From a virus: 64,000 nucleotides of DNA. Position numbers and translations under genes: made by a program. Location: IMG/VR virus record IMGVR_UViG_3300000117_007448, positions 39,199 through 103,198 of that record; one strand, 5' to 3'. Positions 24,730 to 33,144 of this stretch are shown one piece after another (the first letter of the stretch is position 1; the number at the start of each line of letters is the position of its first letter). The notes beneath the pieces are model-generated. The model saw nothing but the letters and a program-made list of their open reading frames with translations. It made no database searches and was not told the DNA's origin.

Positions 24730-27111
24730 TTACAACTTTACCGCAATTTTTTCTATAAATTTTGTTGCTAGTATGCGATTTACTGATCTAGTTCTATTCA
24801 TTTTAGTGAATTGACTAGCAAGGCTTCTTGTATTGATACTCTTTTTATTATTAACCTCAAACTCAAACTCTTCATCATCAGTAGTAAGCTTATTACTATC
24901 ATTTAGAATATAAAACTGATCAAAGCCTTTGTTATTTGATTCTATAAACTTTTGCTTTCTAGCTATTTTCTTAACCGCTTCTTTCTCTTCCCAAGGAGCT
25001 CTATAAAAATTTACGTTTTTAGAATCTTTAGGAACATATCTATAATTAATTGCATCTGACATTTTAGTTGAAACAAAGAAACCGAAAACTTGTGTATCAG
25101 TCTTAGCTTTGAGCCATATTAATAAATCATTTGTAATATTATTATTTCGATCATTTGTTACAACACTTGAAAAACGAACTTTTTTATCTTGTATAACAAA
25201 GTTGTAGTCTGAATTTCTCGTACCAATAGTACGCCAATGTGCCTTTAATGTATGCTTATCACCAACTACTTCTGGATCATACCAAGTATTATATGATTGA
25301 CTCCAATTAGAATCACCATCATGTACAAAAATAGTATTTACAATATCTAAATTGTTCTTTTGTCTAAACTCTGGTATAATTGTACCAAGAGCTACGATAG
25401 CCTCATTCAATGGTGTACTACTTAAACCTAATTCCTCTGGTATTAAACCATAACCAACATTAAGAGTGCTGTAATTGTAACTTGACTTACCTAATAACAA
25501 ATTCTCAAGTGCATTTTTATATGCAGCTGCACCCATATCAGAATTAATAAATTCTCTTAATGCCCAATCATCATCAAGAGCAAGTGATCCTTCAGTTACA
25601 TACCATTTATCAGTTAGTTTAACGCTTTCTGAATAATCTTCATAGCTACTTTTTATAGGTCTAGAGGTGAAACCAAAAACTCTAAATGGTATTTGAACTT
25701 TCTTACAAAAAGCAGTAAGAATAGCAATTTGCTCAATTGAACCGGCCATGTTGCGATCCATAGAGCCTGATAAATCAAGAACTAGAATCATACCATGATT
25801 TTTACCTTTTGGTAATTTTGTCAACTTACGAAAAATTTGATCGTCAAACTTATACTTGTAAATCTTATTAACATCAATATCACCAGAGGTATATAATCTA
25901 GCCTTGGCATATTTTGTAGCGGCTTTTTTCATTTCAAAATCTTTAGCCATCAATGAAATAAAACGATCATTTTTCTTCTTAAACTCATTTAAAACATGGC
26001 TACGACTAAAAAGTTTTTTAGCCTCAGAAACCTCAATAAGATTTCTTTTAATATTGAAGTGCCAAAAACCATCGCCTCTAGTTGCTATTTCATCATAGAA
26101 TTTTGTCATACCTTTATTCACCGTTACAGTATCTTCTAAAATTCTTTCTAAGCGTGGCTTTGGTATGTCAATATAAATATTGTCTTTAGAAGATTCGCTA
26201 AGTAATTGACTTTCATTTTCTCTAAATGATTCATCAGTTTCGCAAGTTGGCTCATGTTTTTCATGACCATCAACAGCGCCATGAGGCGAAACTCCTTGAT
26301 CTTCTGAATCTTTTTCATTCTCTTCTTCTGATTCATCTTCCTCTTCAAGCTTGAAATTACTATCAGATGATACTTTAGAATCCTCATCTTCATCAGATTC
26401 ATCAGATTCTATTTCTTCTTGTTCTGATTGATCTTCATTATCCGAATCATCATTAGGAGAAAAACCGGTTTGATCAGATTTACCAGTCGGATCTTCAACA
26501 TACAAATCTTCTATATCAGTATAATCAAACATAGTAGTTTGATCTTGTTCCTGTTCCTCTACTGCCTGATCCCACAATCTATCTGTCATAGCAATAACAT
26601 CTTCCCATGATTCTAGTTTTTTAATTTCATCAATAATTAAGGACTCTTCATTAGAGAATTGAATAGGCATAGAATATGAACTCTTTGTGAAAAGATTAAT
26701 TCTATCAATAAAGCTTAACTCATTTATTTCTTCAATATCTTGAATACCAAATAAGTCCATATCTAAAAGTTCATTAAAACCTTTGATGTAAGATTTTACA
26801 AGACCTGGATATCTTCTTTTAATTCTTTTTTCAATACGAGCATCTTCAATAACATTAAGAAAGTTCTTATAGTTTCTGCCATTTTTAGATACAGCACCAT
26901 GCCAACCATCAGCCGGAGTATTTAAAGCATGACCAACTTCATGACTCATTAATAAATCATAAAGTTCTGGACTCATATCTTTCCAGATAGGGCAAGTAAG
27001 AACTCTTGTTGTAGGATTGAATGAAGCTGTTTGTACTTTTTTATGTTGTATTACAACATTTTCAGTAGCAAGTAACTTCGCTAATTGTGATTTCTGTTCA
27101 ACTAATGACAT
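24730..27111 (-). CDS. cobT: CobT-like VWA-domain protein
   Basis: A protein of 793 aa. Residues 50-130 contain a HEVGHAL metallopeptidase-like motif (about 61) with a following VIEDARIEKRI helix, as in CobT-type phage proteins. Residues 200-310 form a low-complexity Asp/Glu/Ser-rich linker. Residues 440-793 are a von Willebrand A domain with the MIDAS motif VLDLSGSMDRN (about 445) and a distal FVHDGDSNWS acidic site (about 595). It is the partner of the CobS-like ATPase. A chelatase role is known for bacterial homologues only. It has its own promoter at 27144-27172. Confidence 0.88.
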   Translation of the reverse strand: MSLVEQKSQLAKLLATENVVIQHKKVQTASFNPTTRVLTCPIWKDMSPELYDLLMSHEVGHALNTPADGWHGAVSKNGRNYKNFLNVIEDARIEKRIKRRYPGLVKSYIKGFNELLDMDLFGIQDIEEINELSFIDRINLFTKSSYSMPIQFSNEESLIIDEIKKLESWEDVIAMTDRLWDQAVEEQEQDQTTMFDYTDIEDLYVEDPTGKSDQTGFSPNDDSDNEDQSEQEEIESDESDEDEDSKVSSDSNFKLEEEDESEEENEKDSEDQGVSPHGAVDGHEKHEPTCETDESFRENESQLLSESSKDNIYIDIPKPRLERILEDTVTVNKGMTKFYDEIATRGDGFWHFNIKRNLIEVSEAKKLFSRSHVLNEFKKKNDRFISLMAKDFEMKKAATKYAKARLYTSGDIDVNKIYKYKFDDQIFRKLTKLPKGKNHGMILVLDLSGSMDRNMAGSIEQIAILTAFCKKVQIPFRVFGFTSRPIKSSYEDYSESVKLTDKWYVTEGSLALDDDWALREFINSDMGAAAYKNALENLLLGKSSYNYSTLNVGYGLIPEELGLSSTPLNEAIVALGTIIPEFRQKNNLDIVNTIFVHDGDSNWSQSYNTWYDPEVVGDKHTLKAHWRTIGTRNSDYNFVIQDKKVRFSSVVTNDRNNNITNDLLIWLKAKTDTQVFGFFVSTKMSDAINYRYVPKDSKNVNFYRAPWEEKEAVKKIARKQKFIESNNKGFDQFYILNDSNKLTTDDEEFEFEVNNKKSINTRSLASQFTKMNRTRSVNRILATKFIEKIAVKL

Positions 27112-27143
27112 AAAACTCCCTAATAATTAACTCTATGTCTACC

Positions 27144-27172
27144 ATCCTAGAGGAAGGCTGCTCAACTGTCAA
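27144..27172 (-). promoter_or_regulatory. Sigma70-type promoter for cobT
   Basis: On the minus strand TTGACA (27172-27167), a 17-bp spacer and TAGGAT (27149-27144) followed by GGTA. Unlike the two other early promoters it has an unrelated spacer. An inverted repeat (7-bp arms TTTGTTG/CAACAAA, 27181-27202) lies 9 bp upstream of the -35 and could be an operator or UP-type element. Confidence 0.8.
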
Positions 27173-27204
27173 GCATTAATTTTGTTGTTAAAATACAACA
27201 AAGG

Positions 27205-27269
27205 TGGAGCGGTGTTGTGGAGTTGCACCACACTAATTACTGGGAGTAACTTGTCCTACGACCCACCGC
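27205..27269 (-). tRNA. tRNA-Gly(CCC)-like element with reduced D-arm
   Basis: On the minus strand this 65-nt element folds as a cloverleaf. The acceptor stem is GCGGTG at 27269-27264 against CACCGC at 27214-27209, with one mismatch in the seventh pair. The D-arm is only GTC-GTAG-GAC. The anticodon arm is AGTTA-CTCCCAG-TAATT, with U33, anticodon CCC and A37. The T-arm is TGTGG-TGCAACT-CCACA, a 5-bp stem and 7-nt loop keeping U54, C56, A57 and A58. Discriminator U73 and an encoded CCA follow. G1-C72, C2-G71, G3-C70, U73 and C35/C36 are the bacterial tRNA-Gly identity set. The D-arm (11 nt including linkers) and 2-nt variable loop are much too short for a canonical tRNA, so it may be a degenerate copy or a true minimal tRNA. 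Confidence 0.5.
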
Positions 27270-27275
27270 AAATTA

Positions 27276-27305
27276 TGTATATACTATAACATAACTATCT
27301 GCCAA
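27276..27305 (-). promoter_or_regulatory. Possible promoter for the tRNA-like element
   Basis: TTGGCA (27305-27300), an 18-bp spacer and TATACA (27281-27276) on the minus strand. The start expected 7 nt downstream is the first base of the tRNA-like element. It overlaps the stop codon of the DUF4338-like gene and an inverted repeat TTATGT/ACATAA (27273-27294). Confidence 0.35.
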
Positions 27306-28578
27306 TTTGGGGCAAATATGAATCTTTTGTTTCATTCCATGATTTATATATTAAATCGTCATAAAATAAACTTTCTTTCGATTCTCTACCTTTTTTGACC
27401 AATTGTTTAATTCTAGGTTTTGCATACTTGTATTTCCAAAGCTCTGATAGTGACTCTGTGGAATTATCAAATGCCTTTGTCAAATCATTTATTTCAGCTT
27501 CACCTCTCAAGTATGCACAGCTTTTATCATATAAGGGGCAAAAGTAAACACCTCTTGCGTGATCAGATTTCATTATTTCTTTTGGTATATTACCTAATTT
27601 ACTATATGTGAAAGCATACGATCTATGCCTATGATCTCTTTTTAATTGTTGACCATTTGGTCTTTTGGCAACATACCATTCAAAATATTTTCGTGGGTGG
27701 TTTTTCATCAACCAATGTCTAATTTGATATATTGTTTTCTTTGTTGGTTCATATGAAACAGAACCACTTGTAAAGCCCATTGGCTTCCAATATTTTAAAT
27801 TATCATATTGTGATAGACCACCTTTTTTTGTTTTACCATAAAGTGATGTTGTTGTTACACTTACTAAATCATCACCATAATTTTTCTTCCATTGTGATTG
27901 TACCTGTTCTGATAAACAAAGTAAAGCTAATAGTTTACCACCAACATAATTAAAACCAAGAGGTTGTAATGGTACAATCGTAGAACCTATTGCTGTATGA
28001 TTTAACATACCACTTTCTGTTTTGTAATTACGATCCCAACCAATAAATTTATCTCTTGGTGTTAAGTCAATAAAATCACCTGTAATGCAAATAACACCAA
28101 GATATTTTTTAGTTTTTTTATCACGAATAATATAAGCTAAATTACGGCCTATATTGGAGTTGTTTCTCATTGTAGATGTAAAAGTTCTAATAGCATTCCA
28201 TATTTCTGGCATACCATCTTTACCACCTGTATAAATCATTTCAGGTTCTAACTCTAGGTAATCTTCATTTGTTTTTGGTTGCCAAATATTATTTTTAACC
28301 TCTGCTAAAGCTTTTCTTTGTTTCTCATCTTTTAATACTTGTCGTTCACCCTCCCACAAATCGTTTACTGTGATTGTTGGGTATCTTTGTTTTACTTCAC
28401 AAAACTTTTGATATAGTGTATATTCTCTTACGTCCATTTGAGAAACATAAGATAAATCTGTTACAATGTTTTCTTTCAAATCTGAATCTGATATATCATC
28501 AAATACTATTTCAGACTCACTCCACTTTTTCCATTGTGTTTCTACATCATCTTTTACATCATATTTGTATGTACTCAT
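27295..28578 (-). CDS. DUF4338/DruA-like protein, paralogue 2
   Basis: A protein of 427 aa. KYLGVICITGDFIDLTPRDK leads into FIGWDRNYK (about 165-180), then STIVPLQPLGFNYVGGKLLA (about 195-214), a YGDDLVSVTTTSLYG block (about 235) and a YDNLKYWKPMGFTSG block (about 257). The order RD-x-x-IGW, small/aromatic strand, KLLA helix, T-rich strand, Y-x-x-x-x-W-x-x-x-G-x-T is that of DUF4338 (DruA of Druantia), with a looser likeness to Mom. It is a longer relative of the gene at 7798-8916. It overlaps the upstream gene by 4 bp and precedes the tRNA-like element. Function unproven. Confidence 0.5.
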   Translation of the reverse strand: MSTYKYDVKDDVETQWKKWSESEIVFDDISDSDLKENIVTDLSYVSQMDVREYTLYQKFCEVKQRYPTITVNDLWEGERQVLKDEKQRKALAEVKNNIWQPKTNEDYLELEPEMIYTGGKDGMPEIWNAIRTFTSTMRNNSNIGRNLAYIIRDKKTKKYLGVICITGDFIDLTPRDKFIGWDRNYKTESGMLNHTAIGSTIVPLQPLGFNYVGGKLLALLCLSEQVQSQWKKNYGDDLVSVTTTSLYGKTKKGGLSQYDNLKYWKPMGFTSGSVSYEPTKKTIYQIRHWLMKNHPRKYFEWYVAKRPNGQQLKRDHRHRSYAFTYSKLGNIPKEIMKSDHARGVYFCPLYDKSCAYLRGEAEINDLTKAFDNSTESLSELWKYKYAKPRIKQLVKKGRESKESLFYDDLIYKSWNETKDSYLPQIGR

Positions 28579-28850
28579 TTAAGTGTAGAATCGCCATTAA
28601 AAATTGAATATTTTGTTTTTTGATTTGCATGGCCTTTTTCAGACTCATATGATACAAACTTTGAAATCATTTCTAGTTTATCATGATATTCAGCCATTTT
28701 ACCGAGTTCACTTTCTACACCTTCTGTCCAAGCCGTATGATCATGTATCGCCATTGGGTTATCAATCATAATCTCAACATTCATTCTGTGTTTATCCATT
28801 TGAGAGATAAGATGATTTTTAAGTGTAGTAATTATTTGTTCTGTTCTCAT
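28575..28850 (-). CDS. Small helical hypothetical protein
   Basis: A protein of 91 aa. A helical N-terminus (TEQIITTLKNHLISQMDKHR) is followed by a MIDNPMAIHDHTAWTEGVES segment and a second helix ending near residue 70. A similar small protein with AIxDHxxW is common in cyanophage-like genomes beside gp46/gp47, but its role is unknown. It is coupled by 4-bp overlaps to the peptide deformylase gene upstream and the DUF4338-like gene downstream. Confidence 0.6.
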   Translation of the reverse strand: MRTEQIITTLKNHLISQMDKHRMNVEIMIDNPMAIHDHTAWTEGVESELGKMAEYHDKLEMISKFVSYESEKGHANQKTKYSIFNGDSTLK

Positions 28851-29470
28851 TTTTTACTCCTTCGCTCCACTTTTTTTAATAATTTATTTCTTTTTTCTTT
28901 AGCTCTTTTAAGTGCAAAAGGACTTGCATGATCAATCATTCTAATACCATTCATATGATCTAGTTCATGAAAGTAACATTTGGCTGATAAACCATCAAAC
29001 CTTTGTGTCATTTCTTTACCTTCAGCATTAGTGAATTTACCTACAACCCACTTAGGCCTTCTCACACTTATTATTAAACCTGGATAAGATAAACATCCTT
29101 CTTTAGAAATTTCTTCTTGTTCTGATTGATCTTCTATTTCAGGATTAATACAGGCAATACATATCTCTTCATTACCTATAATAAAAAATCTTTCATTTAT
29201 ACCAACTTGATTTGCTGATAAACCAATACCGCCACTATGTTTCATTGTCAACCACATTCTGTGTAATAAAGTATTCCAATATTCATCAGGTAAACTATCA
29301 ACAAATTTTGGCATAGAAGTTTTAAGTATAACATCATTTTCACTTACAAAAGGCAAAAGTTTATCTTTAGCAAAATCAGTATTTTTTTTAATTGATCCTC
29401 TAACTGTATCAACAGTAGTATTTTTAACTCCTATACCTGTATCAATTTTTAATATATTTTCGTCACTCAT
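28847..29470 (-). CDS. def: Peptide deformylase
   Basis: A protein of 207 aa with all three peptide deformylase motifs: GGIGLSANQVG (motif I), KEGCLSYPG (motif II, Cys metal ligand) and CYFHELDHMNG (motif III, HExxH-type). It removes N-formyl groups from nascent peptides. Phage copies are known in marine T4-like genomes. I chose the ATG at 29470, which overlaps the upstream TGA as ATGA; the longer frame would need a TTG start. The N-terminal ~60 residues and a basic C-terminal tail (KRAKEKRNKLLKK) extend the usual phage PDF core. Confidence 0.93.
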   Translation of the reverse strand: MSDENILKIDTGIGVKNTTVDTVRGSIKKNTDFAKDKLLPFVSENDVILKTSMPKFVDSLPDEYWNTLLHRMWLTMKHSGGIGLSANQVGINERFFIIGNEEICIACINPEIEDQSEQEEISKEGCLSYPGLIISVRRPKWVVGKFTNAEGKEMTQRFDGLSAKCYFHELDHMNGIRMIDHASPFALKRAKEKRNKLLKKVERRSKK

Positions 29471-29664
29471 TTTAAAACCCAATCCTCTGCGTTAGCTTCA
29501 ACATCAAATTCATTATGTGCTATTATACTATTAACTAATATTTTATCTTTATAACATTTTGCAATATAACTATTTCCACCACCATGTACTTTGTAATAAA
29601 CTTTAGCTACTTTTGTACCATCATCTGAATAAAACTCTGACAAAAATTCTTCTTTTTCTAACAT
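29467..29664 (-). CDS. Small hypothetical protein
   Basis: A protein of 65 aa, predicted mostly beta strand (VAKVYYKVHGGGNSYIAKCY) with acidic ends. No family is recognised. It sits between gp46 and the peptide deformylase with overlaps on both sides (1 bp and 4 bp), so it is certainly within the operon. The role is unknown. Confidence 0.55.
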   Translation of the reverse strand: MLEKEEFLSEFYSDDGTKVAKVYYKVHGGGNSYIAKCYKDKILVNSIIAHNEFDVEANAEDWVLK

Positions 29665-31376
29665 TAATTAATTATCCTTGAAAAATTACGATCTTTTTTA
29701 AATTTAATCACATTCATAAATTTGTCTTGTAATACATCTCCTTTATGACTAATTACGAATAAATTAACATCTTCTAGTAATTGTAAAATTTTCATCAAAT
29801 CTTCAGTACCATTTGCATCTAATGAAGAATCAAAAGTTTCATCAAGAATAAGCAAGTTTGTATTCGCTGAATTTTTTATCTTAGCTACAGCACGCCAAGT
29901 TAAAAGTAAAGCCATATCAATTCTTTGTTTCTCACCTTCACTAAATGAAGCATATGAAAAATCATCTCTATGTCTTGACTTAATCGTTTCTTTAAAACCT
30001 TCATCTAAATTAAAATTAACAAAAAAATCTAAACTCGACAAATACTTATTAGTAAGTTGATTAATAATAGGCAAGTATTGTTTAATTATTTTTGTTTTAA
30101 TGCCTGTATCTTTCAATAGTATTGAAGCCACCTCATAATAAATTTTGTCATCTAAAAGCTCTTTTAATTCACTTTTTGTATCAACTAATTTTTTTTCTAA
30201 TACTTTTAATTCTTCTTCTTCTTTTTGTGAAGTTGATTTTGAAGTTTTTAAACCATCTATTTCTTGTTCTATCTCAACTATCTTTTCTCTTTTTACAGTA
30301 ATTACGTTATTATTTGTGGCAATATTTACTTGTAATTCATGTATGTCCTCTTGAGCCTCTTGTATTCTATTTAATTTTTTCTGTTCTTCAAAAAACTTAG
30401 TTTCTAATTCTTTTAGTCCATCTTCATATTTTACTAGGTTATCTGACAAATTGTCAAGCTTATTTGTTTTAAATGCCTCATTAATTGCCTGTTTACAGGT
30501 GGGGCAATCATCATGATTTTTAAAGAACGTAATATCTTCATTATGATTCTTTATGTTTGATTCTATTTGAGATTCTAATTTTGTAATCTTTTTAATTCTT
30601 GATTCTGACTGTGTTTTTAATTTAACTTCTTCTTGTAATATACCTACAGCTATAGTATTTGCCTCGTTATATTGAGTGTAATTTATTACATCAGTTTCAC
30701 AATTTTGTTTTTCGTTTTTATATTTTTCAATTTTTAAACGATTATCTTCTTTTAGTGTGTTTATATACGCAAGCTTCATTTCATGTTTTTGATCATTCAA
30801 TTCGATTGAATGTTTTTTTTCTGTAACATTTTCCTTATTCTCTTGCATTTTACTTTTTAATAATCCATTCATTACAGAAAATACTCTAATGTCTAACAAA
30901 TCTTCTATGATTGATCTTCTATCATTTGGTGATAATTGCATGAATGGTGTAAAAGAAGCTGAACCTAACATGACAATTTGTGTAAAAGATTTAAAGTTTA
31001 ATTTAAGTATGAATTTTTCTAAAAAATCTTGGTAATCTCTAGCAGAGGCATCTTGATTAAGTAATTCATTATTTTCATATATTTCAAAAACATTTGGCTT
31101 GGCACCACGAATAACTCTATACGATTTATTGTTTGTGTCGAATTGAATCTCAACAACACAATCTCTAGTGTTAATTGAATTTACAATTTGTGTTTTTGAG
31201 ATTTTACGAAAAGGTTTATTGAATAGGCCAAAGCACAGAGCATCAAGTAAAGTTGATTTACCAGAACCATTTTCACCTACAATTAAAGAACTATCTTTAT
31301 TGTCAAGCTTAACTTCTGTAAAATAGTTACCTGTTGATAATAAATTTTTCCATTTTATTCTGCGAAATATGATCAT
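29664..31376 (-). CDS. gp46: Recombination nuclease subunit gp46 (Rad50/SbcC-like)
   Basis: A protein of 570 aa (T4 gp46 is 560 aa). Walker A is GENGSGKSTLLDAL (about 35), a zinc-hook CPTCKQAI sits near residue 295, flanked by coiled coils (about 170-290 and 310-410). The ABC signature is FSEGEKQRIDMALLL (about 470) and Walker B is LLILDETFDSSLD (about 500). With gp47 it resects DNA ends for phage recombination. Its ATG overlaps the stop of the 2OG oxygenase gene that separates it from gp47. Confidence 0.95.
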   Translation of the reverse strand: MIIFRRIKWKNLLSTGNYFTEVKLDNKDSSLIVGENGSGKSTLLDALCFGLFNKPFRKISKTQIVNSINTRDCVVEIQFDTNNKSYRVIRGAKPNVFEIYENNELLNQDASARDYQDFLEKFILKLNFKSFTQIVMLGSASFTPFMQLSPNDRRSIIEDLLDIRVFSVMNGLLKSKMQENKENVTEKKHSIELNDQKHEMKLAYINTLKEDNRLKIEKYKNEKQNCETDVINYTQYNEANTIAVGILQEEVKLKTQSESRIKKITKLESQIESNIKNHNEDITFFKNHDDCPTCKQAINEAFKTNKLDNLSDNLVKYEDGLKELETKFFEEQKKLNRIQEAQEDIHELQVNIATNNNVITVKREKIVEIEQEIDGLKTSKSTSQKEEEELKVLEKKLVDTKSELKELLDDKIYYEVASILLKDTGIKTKIIKQYLPIINQLTNKYLSSLDFFVNFNLDEGFKETIKSRHRDDFSYASFSEGEKQRIDMALLLTWRAVAKIKNSANTNLLILDETFDSSLDANGTEDLMKILQLLEDVNLFVISHKGDVLQDKFMNVIKFKKDRNFSRIIN

Positions 31377-32053
31377 CTAAATTTTGGCCCCAGAACCCAA
31401 ATTACAATTGATTTTCTTGTGCCTTTTGTAACAGGTTTTACTCTATGCACCATGAATGATGGAAACACAATTATGTCACCTTTTTTCATTTGTATTGACT
31501 CAGCATTTTTTTCTTCACCTGAATTAATTTGAAATTCACCGCCTTCAAAATCTACACCAGGTTCATTTAATAAAAATGTAACTGACAACTTTCTAGTTTC
31601 ATACATATCATCAGGTAATGAGTTACCCATAATTGTATCTTGATGAAAATCATATTTACCTTTTTCGTAATCATGATAAACAGTATATTGAAAAGTATCA
31701 TAACCATTCAAGTCAAAATTATAAAATTGCACATTTAAACAATCTATTACATAATTTAATCTATCATAAATCCAAGCCGTTTTCTCATCTCTGTTAATAA
31801 ATGCAACATCAGATTTTCTCACAGCTTCATTCGGTTTTTGAGTGCTTATTATATTTGCTTTTGTATTTGAATTTGATTTTCCTTCAAGTTTTGTCTGAAT
31901 TGTACTGCCCCTATCAAGTTCATATTCATCCATTTGTTTATGAAGTTGATCCATTTCTTTTTCATCAAAAGCCTTAGACCAATAACAATATGTAAAAAAT
32001 TTTCTTTGTCTTTCCTGTGGGTTATTGTATATGCCTCTATAGCTGTGACTCAT
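31373..32053 (-). CDS. 2OG-Fe(II) oxygenase, PKHD type
   Basis: A protein of 226 aa. YDFHQDTIMG (about 133) carries the H-x-D metal pair, LSVTFLLNEPGVDFEGGEF (about 153) is the family core strand with the GGEF turn, and the distal IIVFPSFMVHRVKPV (about 194) with GTRKSIVIWV supplies the last His and the 2OG Arg. This is the PKHD/PiuC-like group. It is wedged between gp47 and gp46, which are adjacent in T4, with ATGA-type overlaps on both sides. The substrate is unknown. Confidence 0.85.
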   Translation of the reverse strand: MSHSYRGIYNNPQERQRKFFTYCYWSKAFDEKEMDQLHKQMDEYELDRGSTIQTKLEGKSNSNTKANIISTQKPNEAVRKSDVAFINRDEKTAWIYDRLNYVIDCLNVQFYNFDLNGYDTFQYTVYHDYEKGKYDFHQDTIMGNSLPDDMYETRKLSVTFLLNEPGVDFEGGEFQINSGEEKNAESIQMKKGDIIVFPSFMVHRVKPVTKGTRKSIVIWVLGPKFR

Positions 32054-33126
32054 TCTGTACGCTCCTCATTCATAGCATCAACATAAAGTTCTTTCATTAA
32101 ATCCTTCAATTTATTTGAATCTTTTACAAGATCATCAGAACGATCATCAATGTACTTTGACAATATTGTTATTGTATCTTCTGCTTGATTAATAATATCC
32201 TTATCAACTCCAAAATTCATATCACTAAAATCTTCAACAATGGACATATCAGCAACTTCAGCCTTATAAAAGTTATCTACAACCGTATCAAAAAGATATG
32301 GGTTTTGTTTATTTAAAACTACAATCTTGACATAAGAATCTTTTGTTTTTTTATAATCAAAGTTATTCCAATGTTCAAAGTTTGTTTGCGAATCATCATA
32401 CCTTATTCTATGAAACATTTGATATGGATTTGATATAAACTCCATTTCTCTTGTTTCAGTATCTAATATATGAAAACCTTTAGTATCACCATAATCAGAC
32501 CACATCATTTCATAAGGCGTACCAACATAGTAAATATGTCCATCATCTGATTTATGGTGAAAATGGCCTGTTAAAACCATATCATACTTGTTAAATTTGT
32601 TTCTATCTAAACCACCTAAACATTTATTACCTCTATACATTTCAAAACCATCAATATCAAAATGGCCAAAACATATATCTGAAGTGCTAGTTTTCATAGA
32701 TTCAAATATTTCATTTTCATTTTCTTTACATAACCAAGGCACAATATCAACTTTCATACCATCAAATTCTATCTGAGTATAATTACTATACACAGTTACA
32801 TTATTATATTCTTTTAGAAGAAGCTCTGATGAATTTACCTTTAAGGTATTCTTATATGATATGTCATGATTACCTAAAAGAGTATACATTTTTATATTGT
32901 TATCTTTTAGCTTATCAAAAAAATATTTACGGCACAAGTATAGTGAATTAAAATTGATATATTTTCTGCGATCAAAAAGATCGCCTAGCTGAAATACTGT
33001 ATCAATATTATTTTCTATTAAATATGGAAAGAAAGTATTTTCATAAAACTTTTCAAAGAAATTATGAAAATCTACTGAATCACCTCTTGCTCCAAAATGT
33101 GTATCGCCTAATATACAAAGTTTCAA
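32050..33126 (-). CDS. gp47: Recombination nuclease subunit gp47 (Mre11/SbcD-like)
   Basis: A protein of 358 aa (T4 gp47 is 339 aa). The metallophosphoesterase motifs are all present: ILGDTHFGARGD (about 5), FQLGDLFDRR (about 46), LLGNHDISY (about 84), a CFGHFDIDG segment (about 150) and LTGHFHHKS (about 185). It is the nuclease partner of gp46. It overlaps the intervening 2OG oxygenase gene by 4 bp. Confidence 0.95.
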   Translation of the reverse strand: MKLCILGDTHFGARGDSVDFHNFFEKFYENTFFPYLIENNIDTVFQLGDLFDRRKYINFNSLYLCRKYFFDKLKDNNIKMYTLLGNHDISYKNTLKVNSSELLLKEYNNVTVYSNYTQIEFDGMKVDIVPWLCKENENEIFESMKTSTSDICFGHFDIDGFEMYRGNKCLGGLDRNKFNKYDMVLTGHFHHKSDDGHIYYVGTPYEMMWSDYGDTKGFHILDTETREMEFISNPYQMFHRIRYDDSQTNFEHWNNFDYKKTKDSYVKIVVLNKQNPYLFDTVVDNFYKAEVADMSIVEDFSDMNFGVDKDIINQAEDTITILSKYIDDRSDDLVKDSNKLKDLMKELYVDAMNEERTE

Positions 33127-33144
33127 TATGTATGCTCCTAACTA

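Noticed and set aside
27181-27202. TTTGTTG/CAACAAA inverted repeat as a terminator
   Set aside because: The stem is AT-rich and no T-run follows on either strand; an operator or upstream element is more likely.
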